Origin: Legionellaceae bacterium UBA2794 | GTDB lineage: Bacteria > Pseudomonadota > Gammaproteobacteria > Legionellales > Legionellaceae | Reading direction: 5' to 3' | Length of the DNA stretch: 8,737 bases | NCBI GenBank assembly: GCA_002352055.1 | Contig: DEHS01000080.1 | Location: forward strand, 72,825-81,561 | Shown: positions 1 to 5,980 of the stretch, piece by piece | How the letters are laid out: each line of letters begins with the position of its first letter | Numbering within the stretch: position 1 is the stretch's first letter | Position numbers and translations under genes: made by a program | The notes under the pieces: model-generated | Seen by the model: the letters and a program-made list of their open reading frames with translations, nothing else | The model's database searches: none | Told to the model about the DNA's origin: nothing

Positions 1-504
1 AGCAGTGATTAAACACTTGCATTGAGAGGCCAGGACGCGTTGACGTAACGCATGTGCAGAAAAACCGCCGAATATTACGGTATGCACTGCCCCTATTCGA
101 CTGCAGGCCAACATTGCGATGGCTGCTTCTGGTATCATGGGAAGGTAAATTGCCACGGTGTCGCCTTTTTTAATGCCTAATTTTTTTAGAGCATTAGCCA
201 TAAGACAGACTTCGGTATGTAATTGACTAAAAGTTAAGACACGGTGTTTATGCTCATTATCACCTTCCCAAATTATTGCGGGATGGTTTGCGCGTAAGGG
301 GAGGTGGCGATCAATGCAATTGACGCTCACATTGAGCTGTCCGCCGTCAAACCACGTCACATTGCCGTTTATTAAATCGCCGGTAAGCAGGGTATCCCAG
401 TGGCGCATCCAATCTACCGTTTGCTGTGCTATTTCAGACCAGAACTCGGTCAATGACTCTTCTGCTGGGCTAATTTTTGGCTGAATAGAAGGCGGTTTGT
501 GCAT
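1..504 (-). CDS. acs: Acetyl-CoA synthetase (AMP-forming), N-terminal part; runs off the left edge
   Basis: This is the first 168 codons of an AMP-forming acyl-CoA synthetase, translated by eye from the minus strand starting at ATG 504-502. The family activates acetate (or propionate) to the acyl-CoA through an acyl-adenylate in the cytoplasm. The N-terminus carries acetyl-CoA synthetase hallmarks: WFDGGQLNVSVNCIDRHL around residues 51-68, AIIWEGD near 75-81, and GDTVAIYLPMIPEAAIAML followed by RIGAVHTVIFGGFSAHALR. The adenylation core and catalytic C-terminal domain (family length about 650 residues) lie outside the window. The start is well supported: it lies one base after the mmsB stop codon, and a GAGG ribosome binding site sits inside the last mmsB codons, so translational coupling is likely. 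Its place after mmsA-mmsB suggests it may handle propionate or acetate linked to valine breakdown. Propionyl-CoA synthetase (PrpE-type) is the main alternative and cannot be excluded from the N-terminus. Confidence 0.9.
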   Translation of the reverse strand, partial: MHKPPSIQPKISPAEESLTEFWSEIAQQTVDWMRHWDTLLTGDLINGNVTWFDGGQLNVSVNCIDRHLPLRANHPAIIWEGDNEHKHRVLTFSQLHTEVCLMANALKKLGIKKGDTVAIYLPMIPEAAIAMLACSRIGAVHTVIFGGFSAHALRQRVLASQCKCLITA

Positions 505-505
505 C

Positions 506-1402
506 TTATACCTCAGTTTCCCTGGCAATTAATTTAATGATAGCGGAGAAATCAATGTCTCCATGTCCTTCCTGGATAAATTTTTGATACAATTCGGTGG
601 TTTTTGCTCCCAAGGGTGTAGAAATATGAACCGATTGAGCAGTGTTTTGGCTCAAAATAAGATCCTTTAACATCATTGCTGCAGCAAAACCGGGTTTGTA
701 TTCATTATTAGCAGGCACGTTATCCAGAATTCCTGCGACAGGAACGTATTTTGACATGGCCCAACATTGCCCCGATGAATTACTAACCACTTCAAATAAT
801 TTTTCTGCCTCGAGTCCCAATTGTTGTCCCAGAATAAATGCTTCTGAAATCCCAACCATTGAAATACCTAAAATCATATTGTTACAAATTTTGGCTACCT
901 GGCCACTTCCTGCAGTGCCCGTATGGATGATTTTTTGACCCATGCAGGACAAAATGGGTTGTGCACGTTCCAGTGCTAAAGCCTCACCTCCTGCCATAAA
1001 GGTCAGGGTTCCTGCGGCTGCTCCTGCAACGCCCCCTGAAACAGGAGCATCCAGAGAGACAAGTCCGCAATCCCGCGCATGCTGGTGAATATCCCGCGCA
1101 GTTGCTACATCGATTGTGGAGCAATCGATGTATAAGGTATTTTGGCGGGCGTTATTAAATAATCCATCCACACCATCACATACGTGCATGACCTGATGTC
1201 CGGTTTGCAACATGGTGATAATTATTTCTTGCCCCTCAGCTGCCTGATTCAGATGTGCTGCGGGAATTCCTCCTGCTGCTTTAAAGTGTTGTAATGCGGA
1301 TTCCTGTAAATCAAAACCGGTCACTTTGTGACCAGCTTTGACCAAATTAATGGCCATAGGTAATCCCATATGCCCCAACCCGATAAATCCTATACTTGCC
1401 AT
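506..1402 (-). CDS. mmsB: 3-hydroxyisobutyrate dehydrogenase
   Basis: This 298-residue enzyme should oxidise 3-hydroxyisobutyrate to methylmalonate semialdehyde with NAD+, a late step of valine degradation in the cytoplasm. Visible signatures of the beta-hydroxyacid dehydrogenase family are the N-terminal Rossmann motif GFIGLGHMGLPMA (residues 5-17), the substrate-binding motif DAPVSGG (118-124) followed by GTLTFMAGG, and the catalytic lysine segment GSGQVAKICNN with Lys171 and Asn175. Length matches the family (about 295-300 residues). The ATG at 1402-1400 is preceded by GGAG about 7 nt upstream. The gene begins 18 nt after mmsA and ends 1 nt before acs, so the three are almost certainly one transcript. 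Related tartronate semialdehyde reductases share the fold, but the mmsA neighbour and the motif set make 3-hydroxyisobutyrate the likely substrate. Confidence 0.93.
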   Translation of the reverse strand: MASIGFIGLGHMGLPMAINLVKAGHKVTGFDLQESALQHFKAAGGIPAAHLNQAAEGQEIIITMLQTGHQVMHVCDGVDGLFNNARQNTLYIDCSTIDVATARDIHQHARDCGLVSLDAPVSGGVAGAAAGTLTFMAGGEALALERAQPILSCMGQKIIHTGTAGSGQVAKICNNMILGISMVGISEAFILGQQLGLEAEKLFEVVSNSSGQCWAMSKYVPVAGILDNVPANNEYKPGFAAAMMLKDLILSQNTAQSVHISTPLGAKTTELYQKFIQEGHGDIDFSAIIKLIARETEV

Positions 1403-1420
1403 ATCAGCTCTCCGTTTCTG

Positions 1421-2917
1421 TTAGTGCGTGGGCATGGAAAAGGCGCTGGCTTCGATATCAGTTACTGGCCATTTAGAAGTGACTGTTTTAAGACGAGTGT
1501 AAAAATGAATGCTTTCTTCGCCATGCATGTTGGTATCCCCAAATGCTGATCGCTTCCAGCCTCCAAAGGGATGATTGGCAATGGGAACCGGAATAGGGAT
1601 ATTTACACCTACCATACCGACCTGAACGCGTTGGCTGTATTCACGAGCGCTAAATCCATCGCGGGTAAAGATTGCAGTACCATTTCCATATTGATGCTTA
1701 TTAACCAAAGCTAAAGCCTCTTCAAAAGAATCCACGCGAACTATAACCAGAACAGGTCCGAATATTTCCTCTTGATAAACGCTCATGTCTTCGGTCACTT
1801 GATCAAACAAGCAAGGCCCGATAAAAAATCCCTCCGGATTTTGCGGGTGTTTAAAGGTTCTGCCGTCAATAATCAAGCGGGCCCCTTCGTGTACGCCTTT
1901 GTCTATAGCTGCTAAAACTTTAGCCCGATGAGTGCTGCTAATAAGCGGGCCCATATCTGTTTTTTCTACATCGCCCGCATCAATACGCATGGCGCGAATT
2001 TGGGGCGTCATTTTAGCAATTAGTGTGTCCGCTGTCTGTTGGCCTACTGCAACTACTACTGAAATGGCCATGCAACGTTCACCAGCAGATCCATAAGCCG
2101 CACCTATTATAGCATTGGCTGCTTGATCCAAATCCGCATCGGGCATAACCACACAATGATTTTTAGCGCCGCCAAAGGTATGAGCGCGCTTGCCATGAGC
2201 AGTAGCGGTTGAATAAATTGAATGGGCAACGGGGGTAGAGGCCACAGCAGTAAATGCCGCGATATCGGGATGTGCTAATAAGTACTCGACAGTAGCCTTA
2301 TTTCCCTGGAGGCAATTAGCGACTCCATCGGGCAACCCGGCATCTGTTAACAATTCCATCAAACGCACGGGTGCTGAAGGATCCTGTTCAGATGGTTTTA
2401 AAATAAAGGTATTCCCGCATGCAATGGCAGGTATCATCATCCAGACAGGCACCATTACCGGAAAGTTAAAAGGAGACACACCGGCGCAAACGCCCAGCGG
2501 TTGGCGCATGGTGTGACAATCAATAGTGCTTGCTACATCAGCAGAAAAATCACCTTTAAGCTGGTTTACCAAACCACAATGAAGTTCTACTACTTCAATG
2601 GCGCGAGCGACAGAACCCTTGGCATCGTCCAGAGTTTTGCCATGCTCCCGTGTTACTATTCGGGCTAAATCCATTTGATTCTTTTCGAGTAAATCTCTGA
2701 ATTTAAATAAAATGCGTGCACGCTTAATCGCGGGGGCCTGTGCCCACTCCACACCGGCTTTACGCGCTGTGGAAATTGCATTATCGCACGTTGTATTGGA
2801 TGCAAAATAGACCTGGCCTATTGTCTCACCCAGTGCCGGGTTATAAATGGGAGATGAAGTGGTGTTGGTTTCAATAACTGCTTTTCCGTCAATATAATGG
2901 GGTACTGTATAGCCCAT
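1421..2917 (-). CDS. mmsA: Methylmalonate-semialdehyde dehydrogenase (CoA-acylating)
   Basis: This 498-residue aldehyde dehydrogenase superfamily enzyme converts methylmalonate semialdehyde to propionyl-CoA, and malonate semialdehyde to acetyl-CoA, using NAD+ and CoA. The family signature is clear. The N-terminus reads PHYIDGK. SPFNFPVMVPVWM carries catalytic Asn151, and FILKPSEQDPSAP carries the cofactor-binding Lys174. GGAKNHCVVMPDAD (249-262) replaces the usual ELGG motif, as is typical of CoA-dependent MMSDH. GSAGERCMA holds nucleophile Cys282. The longest open frame starts 17 codons further upstream (2968), but I chose ATG 2917-2915 because AAAAGGAG lies at ideal spacing before it and the product then starts MGYTVPHYIDG as in homologues. 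Oddity: the conserved FVGSTP-type nucleotide-loop motif reads AVASTP here (224-229), with Ala in place of Gly. First gene of the mmsA-mmsB-acs operon. Confidence 0.95.
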   Translation of the reverse strand: MGYTVPHYIDGKAVIETNTTSSPIYNPALGETIGQVYFASNTTCDNAISTARKAGVEWAQAPAIKRARILFKFRDLLEKNQMDLARIVTREHGKTLDDAKGSVARAIEVVELHCGLVNQLKGDFSADVASTIDCHTMRQPLGVCAGVSPFNFPVMVPVWMMIPAIACGNTFILKPSEQDPSAPVRLMELLTDAGLPDGVANCLQGNKATVEYLLAHPDIAAFTAVASTPVAHSIYSTATAHGKRAHTFGGAKNHCVVMPDADLDQAANAIIGAAYGSAGERCMAISVVVAVGQQTADTLIAKMTPQIRAMRIDAGDVEKTDMGPLISSTHRAKVLAAIDKGVHEGARLIIDGRTFKHPQNPEGFFIGPCLFDQVTEDMSVYQEEIFGPVLVIVRVDSFEEALALVNKHQYGNGTAIFTRDGFSAREYSQRVQVGMVGVNIPIPVPIANHPFGGWKRSAFGDTNMHGEESIHFYTRLKTVTSKWPVTDIEASAFSMPTH

Positions 2918-2945
2918 GTTAACTCCTTTTAATTGGTGTAAAATA

Positions 2946-2963
2946 GGGGGGTAAACTCTCCCC
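2946..2963 (-). terminator. Weak GC hairpin between the dodecin-like gene and mmsA (possible attenuator)
   Basis: On the minus strand a GGGG run (complement of 2960-2963) can pair with a C run (complement of 2946-2951) across an 8-nt loop, followed by TATTTTA. The stem is only four to five GC pairs and the T stretch is poor, so at most this is a leaky terminator or attenuator that would let part of the upstream transcript read into mmsA. Alternatively it is just leader sequence; no convincing separate mmsA promoter was recognised in the 82-nt gap. Confidence 0.2.
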
Positions 2964-2999
2964 GGCATTACTCGTATCAGTCACTTTGTTGCTATTGAA

Positions 3000-3182
3000 C
3001 TATTTCTTGTTTGTCTCTGTTTTTAACGTCACCTGGTATTGACGGTTAGTCTTACTGTCATTTGAACCGCGCATTTCAATTACCTGAAAACGAGCGGGAT
3101 TATCTGCTTTGAGCAAGGCATTTTGCATTGCTTCGTTAATTCCCGACTCTGAGAAACCTGTAAAATCTTTGATACTTTTCAT
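3000..3182 (-). CDS. Small dodecin-like protein (60 residues), lacking the flavin-sandwiching Trp
   Basis: A 60-residue protein resembling the dodecin family, small proteins that assemble into hollow dodecamers and bind flavins. The match is in the second half: FQVIEMRG (residues 32-39) and YQVTLKT (49-55) correspond to the dodecin segments W-FEVxxMRG and (Y/F)QVTxKV, with the Gln of the QVT motif kept. The N-terminal half fits the first strand and helix (SESGINEAMQNALLKA). Unusually, the short loop before FQV reads NPAR, with no Trp at the position that normally stacks on the isoalloxazine ring, and the loop is about three residues shorter. Classical flavin storage is therefore doubtful. The ATG at 3182-3180 has an AAAGGA site about 6 nt upstream. 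It lies 82 nt upstream of mmsA on the same strand and diverges from sidP. The fold assignment is by eye; function is unknown. Confidence 0.75.
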   Translation of the reverse strand: MKSIKDFTGFSESGINEAMQNALLKADNPARFQVIEMRGSNDSKTNRQYQVTLKTETNKK

Positions 3183-3240
3183 ACACTTCCTTTTACCGTA
3201 TTATTTAGAAGAATTAGTTTAGCATGAAGTAAATCGATTA

Positions 3241-3330
3241 AGGTAATCTGATAGGTAATGCGTTTATTGGATTAATAATTTATTGTACAGGTAATTGTTT
3301 CAATAGAATATTTGTACAATAATGAGTAAT
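3241..3330 (+). repeat. AGGTAAT heptamer repeats in the sidP / dodecin-like divergent promoter
   Basis: The heptamer AGGTAAT occurs exactly three times, at 3241-3247, 3253-3259 and 3289-3295, with start-to-start distances of 12 and 36 nt. A near copy, GAGTAAT, lies at 3324-3330, 35 nt after the third. All are on the plus strand, upstream of sidP. Such spaced direct repeats look like multiple binding half-sites for a DNA-binding regulator. Further GTAAA pentamers at 3229-3233 and 3339-3343 add to the pattern. The GTAA core recalls the CpxR half-site (GTAAA), but the spacings do not fit the GTAAA-N5/6-GTAAA arrangement. Confidence 0.45.
3280..3322. promoter_or_regulatory. Perfect 10-bp inverted repeat upstream of sidP, probable operator with -10-like element
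   Basis: TTATTGTACA at 3280-3289 and its exact reverse complement TGTACAATAA at 3313-3322 flank a 23-nt spacer, 32 nt upstream of the sidP start codon. Each arm contains the self-complementary hexamer TGTACA, with centres 29 nt apart. The right arm contains TACAAT (3315-3320), a five-of-six match to a -10 box, and TAGAAT (3304-3309) in the spacer is another -10 candidate. No good -35 lies at proper distance from TACAAT. A dimeric regulator bound to both arms could therefore control sidP and possibly the divergent dodecin-like/mms genes. The transcript could alternatively fold here, but the position suggests a DNA site. Confidence 0.5.
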
Positions 3331-3353
3331 GAAAGGCAGTAAAGGACTATGCT

Positions 3354-5846
3354 ATGGGACACAATATATTGCGAGTTCCGCAAGGAACAGTTTTAACTCC
3401 AAAACAGAAAGTTCAGATTCAAGAAATTATAGGATCAGAATTTCAAATTGAATGCTATGATCAAAAACCAGATTATCGACGAAGTATTCAAAGGAGAATG
3501 GATAGTTTACACGAGGCTTTTTTATTCATTCTTGAAGCTTATCCCCCCAATTCTGCATTTACTGTTGAGGTATTAACCCAATATATAGCTCAATGCAAGT
3601 CTAATTTTAATTTAAGGAGCGAGCACTTAAATGAATTGCAGGCTGAGCTTGTCACATTCACCGAGCAAATAGTGGAAGCTTTAATCCTTCACTGGAATTG
3701 GCCAAATACGAACAAGCAGTTAAAAGAAGCGATTCATTGTCTCAATAAAGCGGAGCAATATGTCCTGATGAAGGCTGGTCGTCCTGATGTGGCTACTTTA
3801 ATCCCTTTAGATAATAGTAATAAAAAAGGCTATGTATTGCAGTTTGATAAATCATTACCCCCTCATTACCCTCAGCTGATTGAAGAAATTAACGTAATTA
3901 AATGCGCTAATTTTCCTAAAACGCCAGCATGGTTTTATTCCTTAAAAAAGGAGTATCAACAGGCTTATTTGTGTTCTATGAATAAAGTAATTACAGGCCC
4001 TGAAAAAATTATCGAGGAGTTGAATAATTTTATCGACAGATGGAACATGGCGAAACATATTGAACTTCCTCAAATTAAAAAAAACCAAAACCTGTTATCA
4101 CCGTGGTTTGATGAATTTTCTCCATCTATAAAGAATATGATGAAGATTTTAATTAAATCTCCTGATTCTATTGATGCATCTATTAGCGATTTTAAAAAGT
4201 GGCTTAGCGATCCTGAAATTAAAATTAATGTGACGAATTTCATCACGGAGTTCAAAAAAATACCTCAATGGTACTTAATATTATCATCCATGGAGCAATC
4301 TTTTCATGCTCATGTATTTAAAGCAACGCCCTCCATTGAAGAGGCTATTTCTTTTTTACCCAGTCGGCACCGAACCATACCCGCTCCTGCAAATTATGGA
4401 GAACACAGTTTATATGTAGCGGATGAACAGGAAGGTAAATTATTAATACAGGGCAATAAAAGAAAAAGATCTGCCCATATGGCGAGTCGTGACATTAGAT
4501 TTTCAGCAGTAGCTGTGCAGCAACGCCATGCAGAGTCAGGTTTAGCCAAAGTGATGGAGGATGCTGCAAAAGAAAAAACTATTTTAGTTCAAACGTTAAT
4601 CAGTCCTCTTTGGGGAGCAGATTATTTACCCCAAGCTGTTGTGAATGCCTTGCCACCTGACTTATATTTGGAGCAAATTGCCCATGAAACGGTAAAGCAT
4701 TTTTTTAGTGATCAATCGAACATAGTGCGAGAGAATCATCCTTTAAATTATGCAAACCGAGTATGGTATACCTCAGCAAGCGACACGGAGAGTCTGCCAA
4801 TATTCAAGCAAGTAGCAGACTATATAAAGAAAAATCCAAACGAGGATCACTCGGTCCTCAACTCTCTTTTAACTGATTATAAAAATACACTCAACTCGGG
4901 ATTTGGGACCGCAGTTGCTGATTATGGCAGGGAATTACATTTAAGTTCTCTTGAGCAACTAATAGTAATGAAAATTAAGGGATATGTTTATGGATCCTGT
5001 GTCAGTGGTAAAGACAGAAAAGGCATAGAATTACTTTATACTGATGCCATGCTCCTTTTTTATTATACTTATGGAACTTTTCCTCAATTTAATAAGACAG
5101 AAGGCCGGGCCGAATTTGTGGCACTGTTCGCTAAATTATACTGTTCACGGCATCAACAAGAGATGGCTGGACAAAACGCACCTGGAGCGGATGGAATAAA
5201 AACTCCTTATGTGTATTTACCTCAAGACATAAAACAAGCAATAACTAAGGTCTATGGAGAGCTTTATCTTAATAATGATGATGTATTAGCAAGTAATAAT
5301 GAGGTCAAAGAAATTAGTAAATTTACATCTCTAAATGATGAATCACGTAACTTATTGAAAGGAAAGCTTTTTGCACTCGTTTTAGGGGATAATAATTGTT
5401 CCATGATCTATAATGCATTAAGTAGTTTGACCCAGCAAGGAAGCCAGTTCTCCAAAAAAAAATTAACTTTTTTCCTGGGAACTGAATCTAAAATTCCGAC
5501 CGGAATTGTCGAAATTAAAAAAATTATGGAAGCGGCGGACTCTGGTTCAAACAGAGAGCGGGTAGCTAAAATAGAAACAGCTATACTCCAGCGCCCGGAG
5601 ACAAATAGTACACGCACAGCTGCAACAAATTCAGTTTATAATGGCATTCGAAAATTGTATAAAACCAGTGAATCATATCCTAAAATGGACGCTGAATTTG
5701 ATAATGCATTAAAAAAAGAGTTAGATTCGGTATTAAAAGAATGGGTTAATATCTATGAGCATTCAAAAGTACATTTTAAACATGATGAGAATTTGCCAAA
5801 TGATAATATGAATTCCCTTCAACCCAACTCTATTTTTGTTAATTGA
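3354..5846 (+). CDS. sidP: SidP-type Dot/Icm effector, phosphoinositide 3-phosphatase (C-x5-R)
   Basis: An 830-residue protein that I recognise as the Legionella effector SidP. L. pneumophila SidP (lpg0130, beside the mms genes) is secreted by the Dot/Icm type IV system and removes the 3-phosphate from PI(3)P and PI(3,5)P2, altering lipid identity on host membranes. The direct evidence is the P-loop CVSGKDRKG at residues 549-557: nucleophile Cys549 (codon 4998-5000) and Arg555 in the C-x5-R arrangement, with the internal KDR shared with SopB/IpgD-, SidF- and INPP4-type lipid phosphatases. The Thr that usually follows Arg is Lys556 here. There is no signal peptide or membrane segment, as expected for Dot/Icm substrates. 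The tail is polar and ends NSIFVN, with hydrophobic residues at -2 to -4. The ATG is preceded by AAAGGA with 7-nt spacing. The gene is more AT-rich than the mms genes. It appears monocistronic, with 134 nt to the next gene. Exact substrate preference in this species is inferred. Confidence 0.88.
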   Translation: MGHNILRVPQGTVLTPKQKVQIQEIIGSEFQIECYDQKPDYRRSIQRRMDSLHEAFLFILEAYPPNSAFTVEVLTQYIAQCKSNFNLRSEHLNELQAELVTFTEQIVEALILHWNWPNTNKQLKEAIHCLNKAEQYVLMKAGRPDVATLIPLDNSNKKGYVLQFDKSLPPHYPQLIEEINVIKCANFPKTPAWFYSLKKEYQQAYLCSMNKVITGPEKIIEELNNFIDRWNMAKHIELPQIKKNQNLLSPWFDEFSPSIKNMMKILIKSPDSIDASISDFKKWLSDPEIKINVTNFITEFKKIPQWYLILSSMEQSFHAHVFKATPSIEEAISFLPSRHRTIPAPANYGEHSLYVADEQEGKLLIQGNKRKRSAHMASRDIRFSAVAVQQRHAESGLAKVMEDAAKEKTILVQTLISPLWGADYLPQAVVNALPPDLYLEQIAHETVKHFFSDQSNIVRENHPLNYANRVWYTSASDTESLPIFKQVADYIKKNPNEDHSVLNSLLTDYKNTLNSGFGTAVADYGRELHLSSLEQLIVMKIKGYVYGSCVSGKDRKGIELLYTDAMLLFYYTYGTFPQFNKTEGRAEFVALFAKLYCSRHQQEMAGQNAPGADGIKTPYVYLPQDIKQAITKVYGELYLNNDDVLASNNEVKEISKFTSLNDESRNLLKGKLFALVLGDNNCSMIYNALSSLTQQGSQFSKKKLTFFLGTESKIPTGIVEIKKIMEAADSGSNRERVAKIETAILQRPETNSTRTAATNSVYNGIRKLYKTSESYPKMDAEFDNALKKELDSVLKEWVNIYEHSKVHFKHDENLPNDNMNSLQPNSIFVN

Positions 5847-5853
5847 CCTTTAT

Positions 5854-5879
5854 TCCCTCTACAGGTTCATGCAGAGGGA
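5854..5879 (+). terminator. Stem-loop just after sidP (terminator-like, no T tract)
   Basis: TCCCTCT (5854-5860) pairs perfectly with AGAGGGA (5873-5879) around a 12-nt loop, seven nucleotides after the sidP stop codon. The position suggests 3' end formation or mRNA protection. No run of T follows on either strand, so it is not a classical intrinsic terminator; it could be a Rho-dependent end or a 3'-stabilising hairpin. Confidence 0.4.
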
Positions 5880-5943
5880 TGCAATCTAATGAGATATAAG
5901 GGCTCATTGTCTATCTATTAATCACTTTTGATTATTCATGTTC

Positions 5944-5976
5944 TATAATTTGAATTAATAATAGCTTAATAGGATG
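5944..5976 (+). promoter_or_regulatory. Promoter -10 element with PmrA-box-like direct repeat upstream of the 323-residue gene
   Basis: TATAAT at 5944-5949 is a perfect -10 hexamer, but no good -35 lies 16-18 nt upstream, which suggests activator dependence or a weak promoter. Just downstream, ATTAATAAT-AG-CTTAAT at 5954-5970 matches the published Legionella PmrA consensus (cTTAATatT-N2-cTTAAT): both TTAAT half-sites are exact and lie 11 bp apart, and 13 of the 15 defined positions agree. The ribosome binding site AGGA (5971-5974) follows immediately. With a start site near 5956, the box would overlap the transcription start rather than sit at -40, so binding there might repress. AT-richness makes chance matches possible. 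Confidence 0.45.
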
Positions 5977-5980
5977 TGCT

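Noticed and set aside
673..855. 60-codon open frame on the minus strand within mmsB
   Set aside because: It is in another frame of mmsB on the same strand; the mmsB frame carries family motifs throughout this part.
642..938. 98-codon open frame on the plus strand inside mmsB
   Set aside because: It lies opposite the conserved mmsB coding sequence, has no ribosome binding site of note and no recognisable protein features.
2918..2968. 17-codon N-terminal extension of mmsA starting at 2968
   Set aside because: The extension has no family similarity, and the internal ATG at 2917 has a strong, well-spaced ribosome binding site.
3229..3343. CpxR binding site upstream of sidP
   Set aside because: GTAAA/GTAAT pentamers are present, but no pair has the 5-6 nt spacing that the CpxR consensus requires.
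4070..4255. 61-codon hydrophobic open frame antisense to sidP
   Set aside because: Its apparent membrane-like composition comes from AT-rich complement of the Lys/Asn/Ile-rich sidP coding sequence; no start signal supports it.
5408..5617. 69-codon open frame antisense to the 3' part of sidP
   Set aside because: Fully covered by the sidP frame, with no independent support.
5854..5879. Classical Rho-independent terminator after sidP
   Set aside because: The stem is good but no T tract follows on either strand, so it is reported only as a terminator-like stem-loop.
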